Of a stretch of 64,000 bases of DNA, positions 57,650 through 64,000 are shown piece by piece (the first letter of the stretch is position 1; every line of letters begins with the position of its first letter). A program made the position numbers and the translations under genes. The notes under the pieces were generated by a model. The model worked only from the letters and a program-made list of their open reading frames with translations. It did not search any database and was not told the origin of the DNA. Origin of the DNA: Frateuria defendens. Lineage in GTDB: Bacteria; Pseudomonadota; Gammaproteobacteria; Xanthomonadales; Rhodanobacteraceae. The stretch is taken from assembly GCF_001182895.1 (NCBI RefSeq), contig NZ_LFQR01000048.1:46699-110698 (forward strand), read 5' to 3'.

Positions 57650-59080
57650 TCATTCGTCCTCGTGCGAAAGCGGCCGCGCCACGTGCTCCAGCGGCCGCCG
57701 TTCGGCGGCGAGGCCCCAGCGCCAGGCCACGGCGGCGGCGACCAGCATCAGCACGGCGCCGAAGGCATAGCCCCAGGCGATCGCCTCGCGCCGCCCGCTG
57801 CCCACCAGCGCGCCGAACAGCCACGGCCCCGCCACGCCGCCCACCGCGGTGCCGAAGGCGTAGAACAGCGCGATCGCCATCGCGCGCAATTCCAGCGGAA
57901 AGCTCTCGCTGGCGGTGAGGTAGGCCGAACTGGCCGCGGCGGAGGCGAAGAAGAACACCACGCTCCAGCACAGCGTCATGCCCGATGCATCGAGCCAGCC
58001 GAACCGGAACAGCCACGCGGTGAGCGCCAGCAGCAGGCCGGACAGCGCATAGGTGCCGGCGATCATCGGCCGCCTGCCCAGCAGGTCGAACCAGCGGCCC
58101 AGCAGCAGCGGGCCGAGGAAGTTGCCCAGCGCGAAGGGCAGCAGGAACAGCCCCACGCGCTCGTCCGCCACGCCGAAAAAGCGCCCGAGCACCAGCGCGT
58201 AGGTGAAGAAGATCGCGTTGTAGAAGAACGCCTGCGCCGCCATCAGCACCACCGTGACCGCGGTGCGCTGCGGGTAGGCGCGCAGCAGGGTGCGCGCCAG
58301 GTCCGACGGCCGCAGCGGGCGCGGCCGCAGGCGCAGCCGGGGCAGCGTGGCTTCCAGCACCGGGGCGCCGGCCTGCCGCTCGATGTCTTCCAGGATGCGC
58401 TCGGCCTCGCCGAGGCGGCCGTGCAGCATCAGCCAGCGCGGGCTCTCCGGCACGTAGCGGCGCAGCCACAGGATGCCCAGGCCCAGCACGGCGCCGATGC
58501 CGAAGGCCAGTCGCCAGCCCAGCTCCGGCCGCAGGTGGCGCGGGTCGAGCAGCAGCACCGCGCCGAGCGCGCCCAGCGCCGCGCCCAGCCAGAAGCTGCC
58601 GTTGATGGCGAGGTCGGTGCGGCCGCGGTAGCGCGCGGGCACCAGCTCCTGGATGGCCGAGTTGATCGCCGCGTACTCGCCGCCGATGCCGGCGCCGGTC
58701 AGCGCGCGGCACAGCGCGAAGATCCCGAAGCCGGGGCTGAACGCGGTCGCCGCGGTGGCGAGCAGGTAGAGGCCGAGCGTCACGTTGAACAGGCGCTTGC
58801 GTCCGAACCGGTCGGTGAGCCAGCCGAAGCCAAGCGCGCCGCCCACCGCGCCGGCCAGGTAGCAGCTGGCGGCCAGGCCCACCTGCGCGTCGGTGAGGTG
58901 CAGCACCGGGCTGGATTTGAGCGCGCCGGCGACCGCGCCGGTGACGGTGACCTCCAGCCCGTCCAGCACCCAGGTGATGCCGAGCGCGAGTACCACCAGG
59001 GTGTGGAAGCGCCCCCAGCGCAGCCGGTCCAGCCGCGCGGGCACGTCGGTCGCCACGATGTCGGGTCGTGGTGCTGGCAT
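57650..59080 (-). CDS. MFS transporter, sugar/aromatic-acid porter type
   Basis: 476 residues, twelve predicted membrane segments. Starting MPAPRPDIVATDVPARLDRLRWGRFH. Loop 2-3 motif GFGWLTDRFGRKRLFNV, segment with GAGIGGEYAAINSAIQELVP, and PESPRWLMLHGR before the central loop resemble the sugar porter/metabolite:H+ symporter group. Longer central cytoplasmic loop with Arg-rich stretch RLRPRPLRP. Substrate unknown. It ends 106 bases from the GumN/TraB gene, same strand. Confidence 0.92.
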   Translation of the reverse strand: MPAPRPDIVATDVPARLDRLRWGRFHTLVVLALGITWVLDGLEVTVTGAVAGALKSSPVLHLTDAQVGLAASCYLAGAVGGALGFGWLTDRFGRKRLFNVTLGLYLLATAATAFSPGFGIFALCRALTGAGIGGEYAAINSAIQELVPARYRGRTDLAINGSFWLGAALGALGAVLLLDPRHLRPELGWRLAFGIGAVLGLGILWLRRYVPESPRWLMLHGRLGEAERILEDIERQAGAPVLEATLPRLRLRPRPLRPSDLARTLLRAYPQRTAVTVVLMAAQAFFYNAIFFTYALVLGRFFGVADERVGLFLLPFALGNFLGPLLLGRWFDLLGRRPMIAGTYALSGLLLALTAWLFRFGWLDASGMTLCWSVVFFFASAAASSAYLTASESFPLELRAMAIALFYAFGTAVGGVAGPWLFGALVGSGRREAIAWGYAFGAVLMLVAAAVAWRWGLAAERRPLEHVARPLSHEDE

Positions 59081-59152
59081 GCGCCGAGGCTAGCGGGGCG
59101 TATGTGAAGAAGCAGGCAGGCTCGGCCGTCATCGCAGGGCGATGCCGTTGCA

Positions 59153-59236
59153 GGAGCGCGCCGGCGCGCGCCGGCTTCTCGCCGCTTCGGGCCGATGCGC
59201 ACGCCGTCACGCCGCGCTCGCGCGGCGGCGCGCTCC
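59153..59236. repeat. REP-type inverted repeat pair
   Basis: GGAGCGCGCCGGCGCGCG (59153-59170) pairs with CGCGCGGCGGCGCGCTCC (59219-59236) with one mismatch. It shares the GGAGCGCGCC outer end with the pair at 16712-16786. It lies between the cfa and MFS genes. Confidence 0.65.
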
Positions 59237-59256
59237 TTACGACAGCGGGGCGGCGC

Positions 59257-60387
59257 TCAGCGCGGCACGCGGTAGCCGCCCGGCACGCCGTCGGGGCTAA
59301 GCGTGAGTTGCCACAGCTGGTCGCGGCGACTCCGGAACACGGCGGCGGAGACGGTGAGGTAGAAGTGCCACATGCGCCGGAAGCGCTCGTCGTAGCTGGC
59401 CGACAGCGCCGGCCAGGCGGCGTCGAAGTTGGCCTGCCAGGCGGTGAGCGTGCGGTCGTAGTCGGGGCCGAAGTTGTGCCAGTCCTCGACCACGAACAGG
59501 CCTTCCAGCGCCGTGGCGACCTGGCTGGCGGCCGGGATCACCGAGTTGGGGAAGATGTACTTCTCGATCCACGGGTCCGGCCGGCCGGGCGACTCGTTGC
59601 TGCCGATGGTGTGCAGCAGGAACAGCCCCTGCGGGGCGAGGCAGCGGCGCACCGTCTCGAAATAGCCGCGGTAGTTCTTGCCGCCGACGTGCTCGAACAT
59701 GCCGATGGAGAACACCGCGTCGAAGCGCTCGTCGAGCGCGTGGTAGTCCTCCAGCCGGATCTCGATCGGCAGCCCCGCGCACAGCGCGCGCGCGAACTCG
59801 GCCTGCTCCTTCGACACGGTGACGCCCACGCCCTCCACGCCGTAGCGCTCGGCGGCGAACTTCAGCGCCTCGCCCCAGCCGCAGCCGATGTCCAGCACGC
59901 GCATGCCGGGCTTGAGCTTAAGCTTGCGGCAGACCAGGTCGAGTTTGGCCTCCTGCGCGTCGTCGAGGTTGGTCGCCTCGGCCCAGTAGCCGCAGGAGTA
60001 CACCAGCCGCTTGCCGAGCATGGCCTGGAACAGGTCGTTGCCGAGGTCGTAGTGGGCGCGGCCGATCTCGTAGGCGTGCTCGCCGCGCTGCAGGTTGATG
60101 AAGCGGGCGCGCAGGTGGGCGAGCAGGGTGTCGAGGGTCTTCAGCTCCTGATCCAGGTGCGAGCCGAGCAGGCGGGCGAACAGGCCGGGCAGGTCTTGGC
60201 AGTCCCACCAGCCGTCCATGTAGGCCTCGCCGAGGCCGAGCGAGCCGTGGGCGAACACGCGCGCGTAGAGGCGCTCGTCGTGCACGCGCAGGTCGCAGGG
60301 GCCGTCGCCGTTGATGTGGATGCCGGCATGGGCCAGCAGGGTTCGTGCTTTCTCTTGCAGTGACTCGACGCTCATTCGCTCCGCCAT
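59257..60387 (-). CDS. cfa: Cyclopropane-fatty-acyl-phospholipid synthase
   Basis: SAM-dependent enzyme that cyclopropanates unsaturated membrane lipid chains, 376 residues, aligning along its length with E. coli Cfa. Starts MAERMSVESLQEKARTLLAHAG (a second ATG at 60375 is possible). Lipid-binding region GSLGLGEAYMDGWWDC, GRAHYDLGNDLF, SAM motif VLDIGCGWGEALKF, active-site neighbourhood FEHVGGKNYRGYF and LLHTIGSNESPGRPDPWIEKYIFPN. Known to be stationary-phase and acid-stress linked; no stress promoter identified here. Confidence 0.97.
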   Translation of the reverse strand: MAERMSVESLQEKARTLLAHAGIHINGDGPCDLRVHDERLYARVFAHGSLGLGEAYMDGWWDCQDLPGLFARLLGSHLDQELKTLDTLLAHLRARFINLQRGEHAYEIGRAHYDLGNDLFQAMLGKRLVYSCGYWAEATNLDDAQEAKLDLVCRKLKLKPGMRVLDIGCGWGEALKFAAERYGVEGVGVTVSKEQAEFARALCAGLPIEIRLEDYHALDERFDAVFSIGMFEHVGGKNYRGYFETVRRCLAPQGLFLLHTIGSNESPGRPDPWIEKYIFPNSVIPAASQVATALEGLFVVEDWHNFGPDYDRTLTAWQANFDAAWPALSASYDERFRRMWHFYLTVSAAVFRSRRDQLWQLTLSPDGVPGGYRVPR

Positions 60388-60506
60388 CGCTGTGACCAAA
60401 GACGCGCGGACGATCGTCGGCCGCGGCGGCGGCGTCCCTGGCGATCGCCCGATGGCGCCCGATCCTACACCCGTCCGGCGGGCCTTCGTCGCGTGGAATC
60501 TTGCGG

Positions 60507-60833
60507 TCAGGAGGGTCTCGGCTCGACCACGCCGAACTCGGCCGGGAAGCGCGCCCAGAACAGCGGCGCATGGTCGCCGCGCACGATCTCGATCAGCGTG
60601 CTGGCCTCCTCCTCGCCGACGATGAACTCCACCAGCACCGTCTGCTCGCCCGCCAGTTCGAAGAAGTGCGCCTCGCGCATCTGGCCGTGCCGGCCGTAGC
60701 CGGCGATGGCCTTGAAGGCGGAGCCGCCAGGCACGCCGAGCCGGCGTGCCTGCTCCAGCAGCCACTCGTACAACAGCGTGCCGTGGTGCTTCTGGTTCTC
60801 GGCCATGTAGAAACGCAGCGAATAGCCTTTCAT
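60507..60833 (-). CDS. DUF190 protein, likely partner of CrcB
   Basis: 108 residues starting MKGYSLRFYMAENQKHHGTLLYEWLLEQA, a clear DUF190 pattern (PII-like fold; GGSAFKAIAGYGRHGQMREAHFFELAGEQTVLVEFI). Commonly co-located with crcB, as here, 27 bases after it on the same strand. It should therefore be controlled by the fluoride riboswitch. Function is unclear; nucleotide-dependent regulation of CrcB is a reasonable guess. Confidence 0.92.
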   Translation of the reverse strand: MKGYSLRFYMAENQKHHGTLLYEWLLEQARRLGVPGGSAFKAIAGYGRHGQMREAHFFELAGEQTVLVEFIVGEEEASTLIEIVRGDHAPLFWARFPAEFGVVEPRPS

Positions 60834-60860
60834 CGCGTGGTCCTCCAAAGCGGGGCCGGA

Positions 60861-61250
60861 TCAGCGCGCGATGGCGCGCACCAGGCCGATGCCGGCGAGC
60901 GTCATCAGCAGGCTGCCGAACAGGTGCAGCGCCACGATGGCGAGGGTCCAGGCGTACTGCTGGCGCAGCAGCAGGGTGGTGGTCTCGGCGGAGAAGGTGG
61001 AGAAGGTGGTGAGCCCGCCGAGGAAACCGGTGGTGAAGAACAGCCGCGCGGTGGGCGAGAGCGCGTCGAACTGTGCGAACAGGCCGAGCGCCAGGCCCAT
61101 CAGCAGCCCGCCCAGCAGGTTGGCGGCGAGCGTGCCGAGCGGCACGGTGGGAAACAGCGGGTTGAGCAGCAGGCTGAGCACCCAGCGCAGCACCGCGCCG
61201 AGAAAAGCGCCGCCGCCGACGGCGAGTAGCGAGAGAAGATCCATGCGCAT
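60861..61250 (-). CDS. crcB: Fluoride-specific ion channel CrcB/Fluc
   Basis: 129 residues, four membrane segments, dual-topology homodimer that exports fluoride. Motifs are GGGAFLGAVLRWVLSLLL, PLGTLAANLLGGLLMGL and the fluoride-pore region TTGFLGGLTTFSTFSAE. Two in-frame ATGs at the start (61250, 61244) cannot be separated; the GGAG spacing favours the first. A fluoride riboswitch lies 65 bases upstream and DUF190 follows. Confidence 0.97.
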   Translation of the reverse strand: MRMDLLSLLAVGGGAFLGAVLRWVLSLLLNPLFPTVPLGTLAANLLGGLLMGLALGLFAQFDALSPTARLFFTTGFLGGLTTFSTFSAETTTLLLRQQYAWTLAIVALHLFGSLLMTLAGIGLVRAIAR

Positions 61251-61315
61251 CCGGGCTCCGGTTCGGTTGGCGGGGCGGACGGGCTGGAAGCGGGAACGCC
61301 CAGCCGCCCCGTGTG

Positions 61316-61376
61316 GGGTTGACCAGGCATCATCAGCCTTGCGGCGGTTCGAGGAGGAATGCCATCTCCCTGGGTG
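61316..61376 (-). promoter_or_regulatory. Fluoride riboswitch (crcB motif)
   Basis: On the minus strand the leader contains GGGAGATGGCATTCCTCC, then AACCGCC, a short hairpin GCCGCAAGGC and CTGATGATGCCTGG, the conserved pattern of the fluoride aptamer (the GATGNC and GCCT parts form its pseudoknot-bounded site). It lies in the 5' leader of crcB and DUF190, so it should switch these on when fluoride enters the cell. Confidence 0.85.
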
Positions 61377-61463
61377 GGGAGTCTAGCTTGGGAGCTGGGA
61401 ATCGGGAATCGGGAATCGGGGAGCGGGGAGCGGGGAGCGGGGAGCGGGAATGGCGCGGTCCGA

Positions 61464-62071
61464 TCAGGCGGGCAGCAGGCCGTGGTCGATGAGGGCCTCG
61501 CGCAGCGCGTCGGCGCCGGTGAAGGGCACCGCGTGCATGCCCAGCGCGCGGGCCGCCTCGATGTTGCGCGGGGCGTCGTCGGTGAACAGCGCGCGTGCCG
61601 GCACCACGCCGTGGCGCTCGCACAGCAGGCGGTAGATGGCCGGATCGGGCTTGGCCAGGCGCTCGGCGCCGGAGACCACGATGCCCTCGAACCAGTGCAG
61701 GAAGTCGTAGCGCTCCAGCGCCACCGGGAAGGTCTCGGCCGACCAGTTGGTGAGCGCGATCAGCCGGCAGCGGCCGGCCTCGCGCAGGTCGCGCAGCACG
61801 CCCACGGTGGCCTCGATGGCGCCGCCCAGCATCTCGTGCCAGTGCGTGTAGTAGGCGCGGATCAGCGCCTCGTGCCGCGGATGCTCGGCCACCAGCGCCT
61901 CGGTGGCCTCGCGCAGCGGCCGGCCGGCGTCCTGCTCCAGGCGGGCGTGCAGACGGTGGCGAGGAAATGCTCGACCTCGGCCTCCTCGTCGAACAGCCGG
62001 CGGTAGAGGCGGCGCGGGTCCCAGTCGATCAGCACGCCGCCGAGGTCGAAGATCACGGTGTCGATCGCCAT
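61464..62071 (-). pseudogene. HAD-family hydrolase gene with frameshift
   Basis: A HAD-IA hydrolase in two frames. The first part (62071 down to about 61945) reads MAIDTVIFDLGGVLIDWDP, motif I, to FLATVCTPAW; the second (about 61944 down to 61464) reads LEQDAGRPLREATEALVAEHP to TNWSAETF (motif II region), AKPDPAIY (motif III Lys) and FTDDAPRNI (motif IV). The whole spans 608 bases, two short of a codon multiple plus the missing residues; adding 7 bases at the junction CCTGGAGCAG restores TPAWNLEQD and 204 residues, consistent with a 7-base deletion between short CCTGGA repeats. True mutation or assembly error cannot be decided here. Confidence 0.8.
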
Positions 62072-62093
62072 GGCCAATCCTCTGCGATGAAGG

Positions 62094-62594
62094 TCAGCGC
62101 GCGTCCGGCAGCAGCCGGCGTTCGGCCAGCCAGCGGCGCGCGTTCTCCGCGTCCTGCTCGAACCAGGCGCGGGTGGAGCCCAGGCGGAAGGAGTAGCCCC
62201 AGGCATCCATGTCGGCCATCAGGCGCTCGCGGCCCACGCCGGGCAGCTCGTCGGCGAGCACGATCTGCAGGTAGCAGGTGGCGTCCTCTTCCTCGATCGA
62301 GTCGGTGGCGTCGGTGTGCACCGCGGCGCGGCGCTCCGGCGGCAGCACGATCAGGTGGCCGGCCTCGTGCAGCAGCGAGTGCACCGGCGTGTCGGTGCGG
62401 GCGTACACGGTGCTGCCGATCAGCCCGGCCTCCTCATCGCCCCAGAAGCTGCCGGGGATGGCCGCGCCATCCGCCACGCGCTCCAGAGCGAGGCCGTAGC
62501 GGGCGAGCAGGGCGGCGGGCGCCGCGAAGCCGATGTCGGCCAGGCGCAGCACGTCGACGGAGGTAGTGGAGAAGGCGGCGGCGGGTGTGTTCAC
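62094..62594 (-). CDS. HExxH metalloprotease-like hypothetical protein
   Basis: 166 residues from a GTG at 62594 (VNTPAAAFSTTSVDVLRLADIGF); a longer frame upstream runs through a repeat and is rejected. A zinc-metalloprotease-type HEAGH motif occurs in VHSLLHEAGHLIVLPPERR near residue 85, with acidic residues in DSIEEEDATCYLQIVLADEL that might provide a third ligand. No signal peptide or membrane segment. I recognise no named family; homologues in relatives are likely. A catalytic role is possible, not shown. Confidence 0.78.
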   Translation of the reverse strand: MNTPAAAFSTTSVDVLRLADIGFAAPAALLARYGLALERVADGAAIPGSFWGDEEAGLIGSTVYARTDTPVHSLLHEAGHLIVLPPERRAAVHTDATDSIEEEDATCYLQIVLADELPGVGRERLMADMDAWGYSFRLGSTRAWFEQDAENARRWLAERRLLPDAR

Positions 62595-62605
62595 GGTGCG
62601 ATATA

Positions 62606-62745
62606 TCCCGTCATTCCGGCGCGGGCCGGAATCCAGCGACGGGGCGTGCGGAGCGGCGATGCCGCTCCACGGCTTTGCTCGGTCGCGACTGGATGACCAG
62701 CTTCGCTGTTGTGAAGCGCCTCCGGCCTGCGCCGGAACGACGATT
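62606..62745. repeat. Palindromic repeat element related to the MITE-like family
   Basis: ATTCCGGC-GCGG-GCCGGAAT (62613-62632) is a perfect hairpin. The segment 62700-62741 is, on the opposite strand, nearly identical to 52907-52953 (shared GGCCGGAGGCGCTTCACAAC). It fills the gap between minE and the HExxH gene. Confidence 0.65.
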
Positions 62746-62749
62746 CGTT

Positions 62750-63025
62750 TCAACCCGCCGACGAGGTGGCGGGCTTGCCGTCCGGCAGCGCCACGGAGAG
62801 TTCCAGCACCTCGTGCCCGCTGTCGCGCTCGACGTTGATGTTGATCGCCTCGATGTCGACGTGGACGTATTTCTTGATCACCTCGAGCAGCTCGTTGCGC
62901 AGCAGCGGCAGGTAGTCGGGCGCGCCACGGGTGGAGCGCTCCTGCGCCACGATGATGCGCAGGCGTTCCTTGGCGACGGTCGCGGTGGGTTCCGGCTTGC
63001 GCTTCAGGAAATCGAGAATGCCCAT
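62750..63025 (-). CDS. minE: Cell division topological specificity factor MinE
   Basis: 91 residues, [31 protein letters not shown]. The N-terminal membrane-binding helix and MinD-contact segment ([11 protein letters not shown]) are followed by the dimerisation domain ending [11 protein letters not shown]. It stimulates MinD ATPase so that the MinCD inhibitor oscillates and division is placed at mid-cell. It lies five bases after minD, completing the minCDE operon. Confidence 0.97.
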   Translation of the reverse strand: MGILDFLKRKPEPTATVAKERLRIIVAQERSTRGAPDYLPLLRNELLEVIKKYVHVDIEAININVERDSGHEVLELSVALPDGKPATSSAG

Positions 63026-63030
63026 CGTGA

Positions 63031-63843
63031 TCAACCTCCGAACACGCGCTGGAAGAAGCCCTTCTTGGCCACGTCGACGAAGCGCAGCGGACGCTCCTCG
63101 CCGAGAATGCGGGCGACGGTGTCGCGGTAGGCGTGGCCGGCGTTGGACTGCTCGTCCAGGATCACCGGCACGCCGGCGTTGGAGGCGGCCAGCACGTTCT
63201 CCGATTCGGGGATCACGCCGACCACGTTGATGCCCAGGATCTCCTCCACGTCCTTCACGCTCAGCATCTCGCCGATCGCCACGCGCGCGGGGTTGTAGCG
63301 GGTCAGCAGCAGGTGCTGGGCGATCGCGCCGTCGCCGCGCTCGGCGCGGCGGGTCTTGCTGGAGAGCAGGCCCAGGATGCGGTCGGAGTCGCGCACCGAG
63401 GACACCTCGGGGTTCACCACCACCACCGCGTGGTCGGCGAAGTACATCGCCAGGTGGGCGCCCTTCTCGATGCCGGCGGGGGAGTCGCACACCACATAGT
63501 CGAAGCCTTCCTTGCCCAGCTCGTCGAGCACCTTCTCCACGCCTTCCTGGGTCAGCGCGTCCTTGTCGCGGGTCTGGCTGGCGGCCAGCACGTAGAGGTT
63601 CTCGTGGCGCTTGTCCTTGATCAGCGACTGCTTGAGCGTGGCCTCGCCGTGGATCACGTTGACGAAGTCGTACACCACGCGACGTTCGCAGCCCATGATC
63701 AGGTCGAGGTTGCGCAGGCCCACGTCGAAGTCGATCACCGCCACCTTCTTGCCGGCCATCGCCAGGCCCGTGGCCAGGGATGCGCTGGTGGTGGTCTTGC
63801 CGACGCCGCCCTTGCCGGACGTGACAACGATAATCTCAGTCAA
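63031..63843 (-). CDS. minD: Septum site-determining ATPase MinD
   Basis: 270 residues. Deviant Walker [10 protein letters not shown] at the N-terminus, switch region [14 protein letters not shown], Walker [14 protein letters not shown], and a C-terminal amphipathic membrane-targeting helix in [15 protein letters not shown]. The start codon is TTG at 63843, with GGGAG nine bases upstream; no ATG fits (an ATG six bases upstream is out of frame). It binds MinC and the membrane and is cleared from it by MinE. Confidence 0.97.
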   Translation of the reverse strand: MTEIIVVTSGKGGVGKTTTSASLATGLAMAGKKVAVIDFDVGLRNLDLIMGCERRVVYDFVNVIHGEATLKQSLIKDKRHENLYVLAASQTRDKDALTQEGVEKVLDELGKEGFDYVVCDSPAGIEKGAHLAMYFADHAVVVVNPEVSSVRDSDRILGLLSSKTRRAERGDGAIAQHLLLTRYNPARVAIGEMLSVKDVEEILGINVVGVIPESENVLAASNAGVPVILDEQSNAGHAYRDTVARILGEERPLRFVDVAKKGFFQRVFGG

Positions 63844-63880
63844 GGCTCATCTCCCGCTTATGCTTTTGTAGTGGGCCCGT

Positions 63881-64000
63881 TCACAGCCGGGCGATATGCA
63901 GTTTTTCCCCTTCCAGCCAGCATTGCACGCTCTGGCCCTCCAGGTCCTTCGGAATCTGTTCGAACACCCGGTAGTGCCCGGCGATGGCGACCAGCTCGGC
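63881..64000 (-). CDS. minC: Septum site-determining protein MinC (5' part outside window)
   Basis: Only the last 39 residues and stop are present: AELVAIAGHYRVFEQIPKDL ... QCWLEGEKLHIARL, the C-terminal beta-helix of MinC that binds MinD and FtsZ. The first gene of minCDE, 37 bases ahead of minD. Confidence 0.95.
   Translation of the reverse strand, partial: AELVAIAGHYRVFEQIPKDLEGQSVQCWLEGEKLHIARL

Noticed and set aside
62595..62753. 53-residue upstream extension of the HExxH protein
   Set aside because: It reads through the palindromic repeat; the GTG at 62594 is the first start outside it.

Overview
The window is about 70% G+C, gene-dense chromosomal DNA. Gene content (SUF operon with its own Rrf2 regulator, minCDE, parC with an E. 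coli-like sequence, Pseudomonas-type ligD next to ku, GumN/TraB-type protein, AmgK-type kinase) points to a gammaproteobacterium of the Xanthomonadales, most likely the Rhodanobacteraceae/Xanthomonadaceae. That placement is inference from gene families, not a measured phylogeny. I see no rRNA, tRNA, CRISPR array, transposase or integrated prophage.

Layout. 1-914: cell-wall-recycling kinase amgK, cut by the left edge. 1720-7052: a four-gene run encoding a TonB-dependent receptor, a Tat-exported flavin amine oxidase, a c-type cytochrome and a secreted RidA-like protein; this is the best candidate for an undescribed system, read here as periplasmic amine oxidation. 7417-8694: UDP-sugar 6-dehydrogenase. 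8793-10455: glnK-amtB behind a clear sigma-54 promoter. 10706-16687: Rrf2 regulator, sufB, a methyltransferase, sufC, sufD, sufS. 16836-20062: HxlR regulator divergent from an MFS exporter and a PLP decarboxylase. 20040-23150: VOC protein, DUF6916-like protein, GNAT and three tail-collar paralogues. 23464-29298: a 1944-residue Ig-repeat autotransporter. 29372-32611: a secreted diheme protein. 33292-37286: LysR with a divergent NAD(P)-dependent epimerase-like gene, an esterase, and a GNAT-Rieske pair. 37460-41458: non-homologous end-joining genes ligD and ku with a small gene between. 41611-52414: accessory and stress genes, including two-component proteins, KGG-repeat proteins, a CBS protein, a BON protein and a frameshifted DUF4142 gene. 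53362-64000: parC, N-formylglutamate amidohydrolase-like protein, GumN/TraB protein, MFS transporter, cfa, a fluoride riboswitch with crcB and DUF190, a frameshifted HAD hydrolase, an HExxH protein, and minE-minD-minC (minC cut by the right edge).

Many neighbours overlap by four bases at ATGA, GTGA or TTGA junctions, which implies translational coupling within the amine-oxidation, suf, MFS-decarboxylase, GNAT-Rieske, GNAT-tail-collar and sigma-54 regulator pairs. Intergenic regions carry several families of small palindromic repeats, including a 220-base MITE-like element and an 80-base dispersed repeat found twice. Two genes (DUF4142 and HAD hydrolase) are disrupted by small deletions; assembly error cannot be excluded from the sequence alone.
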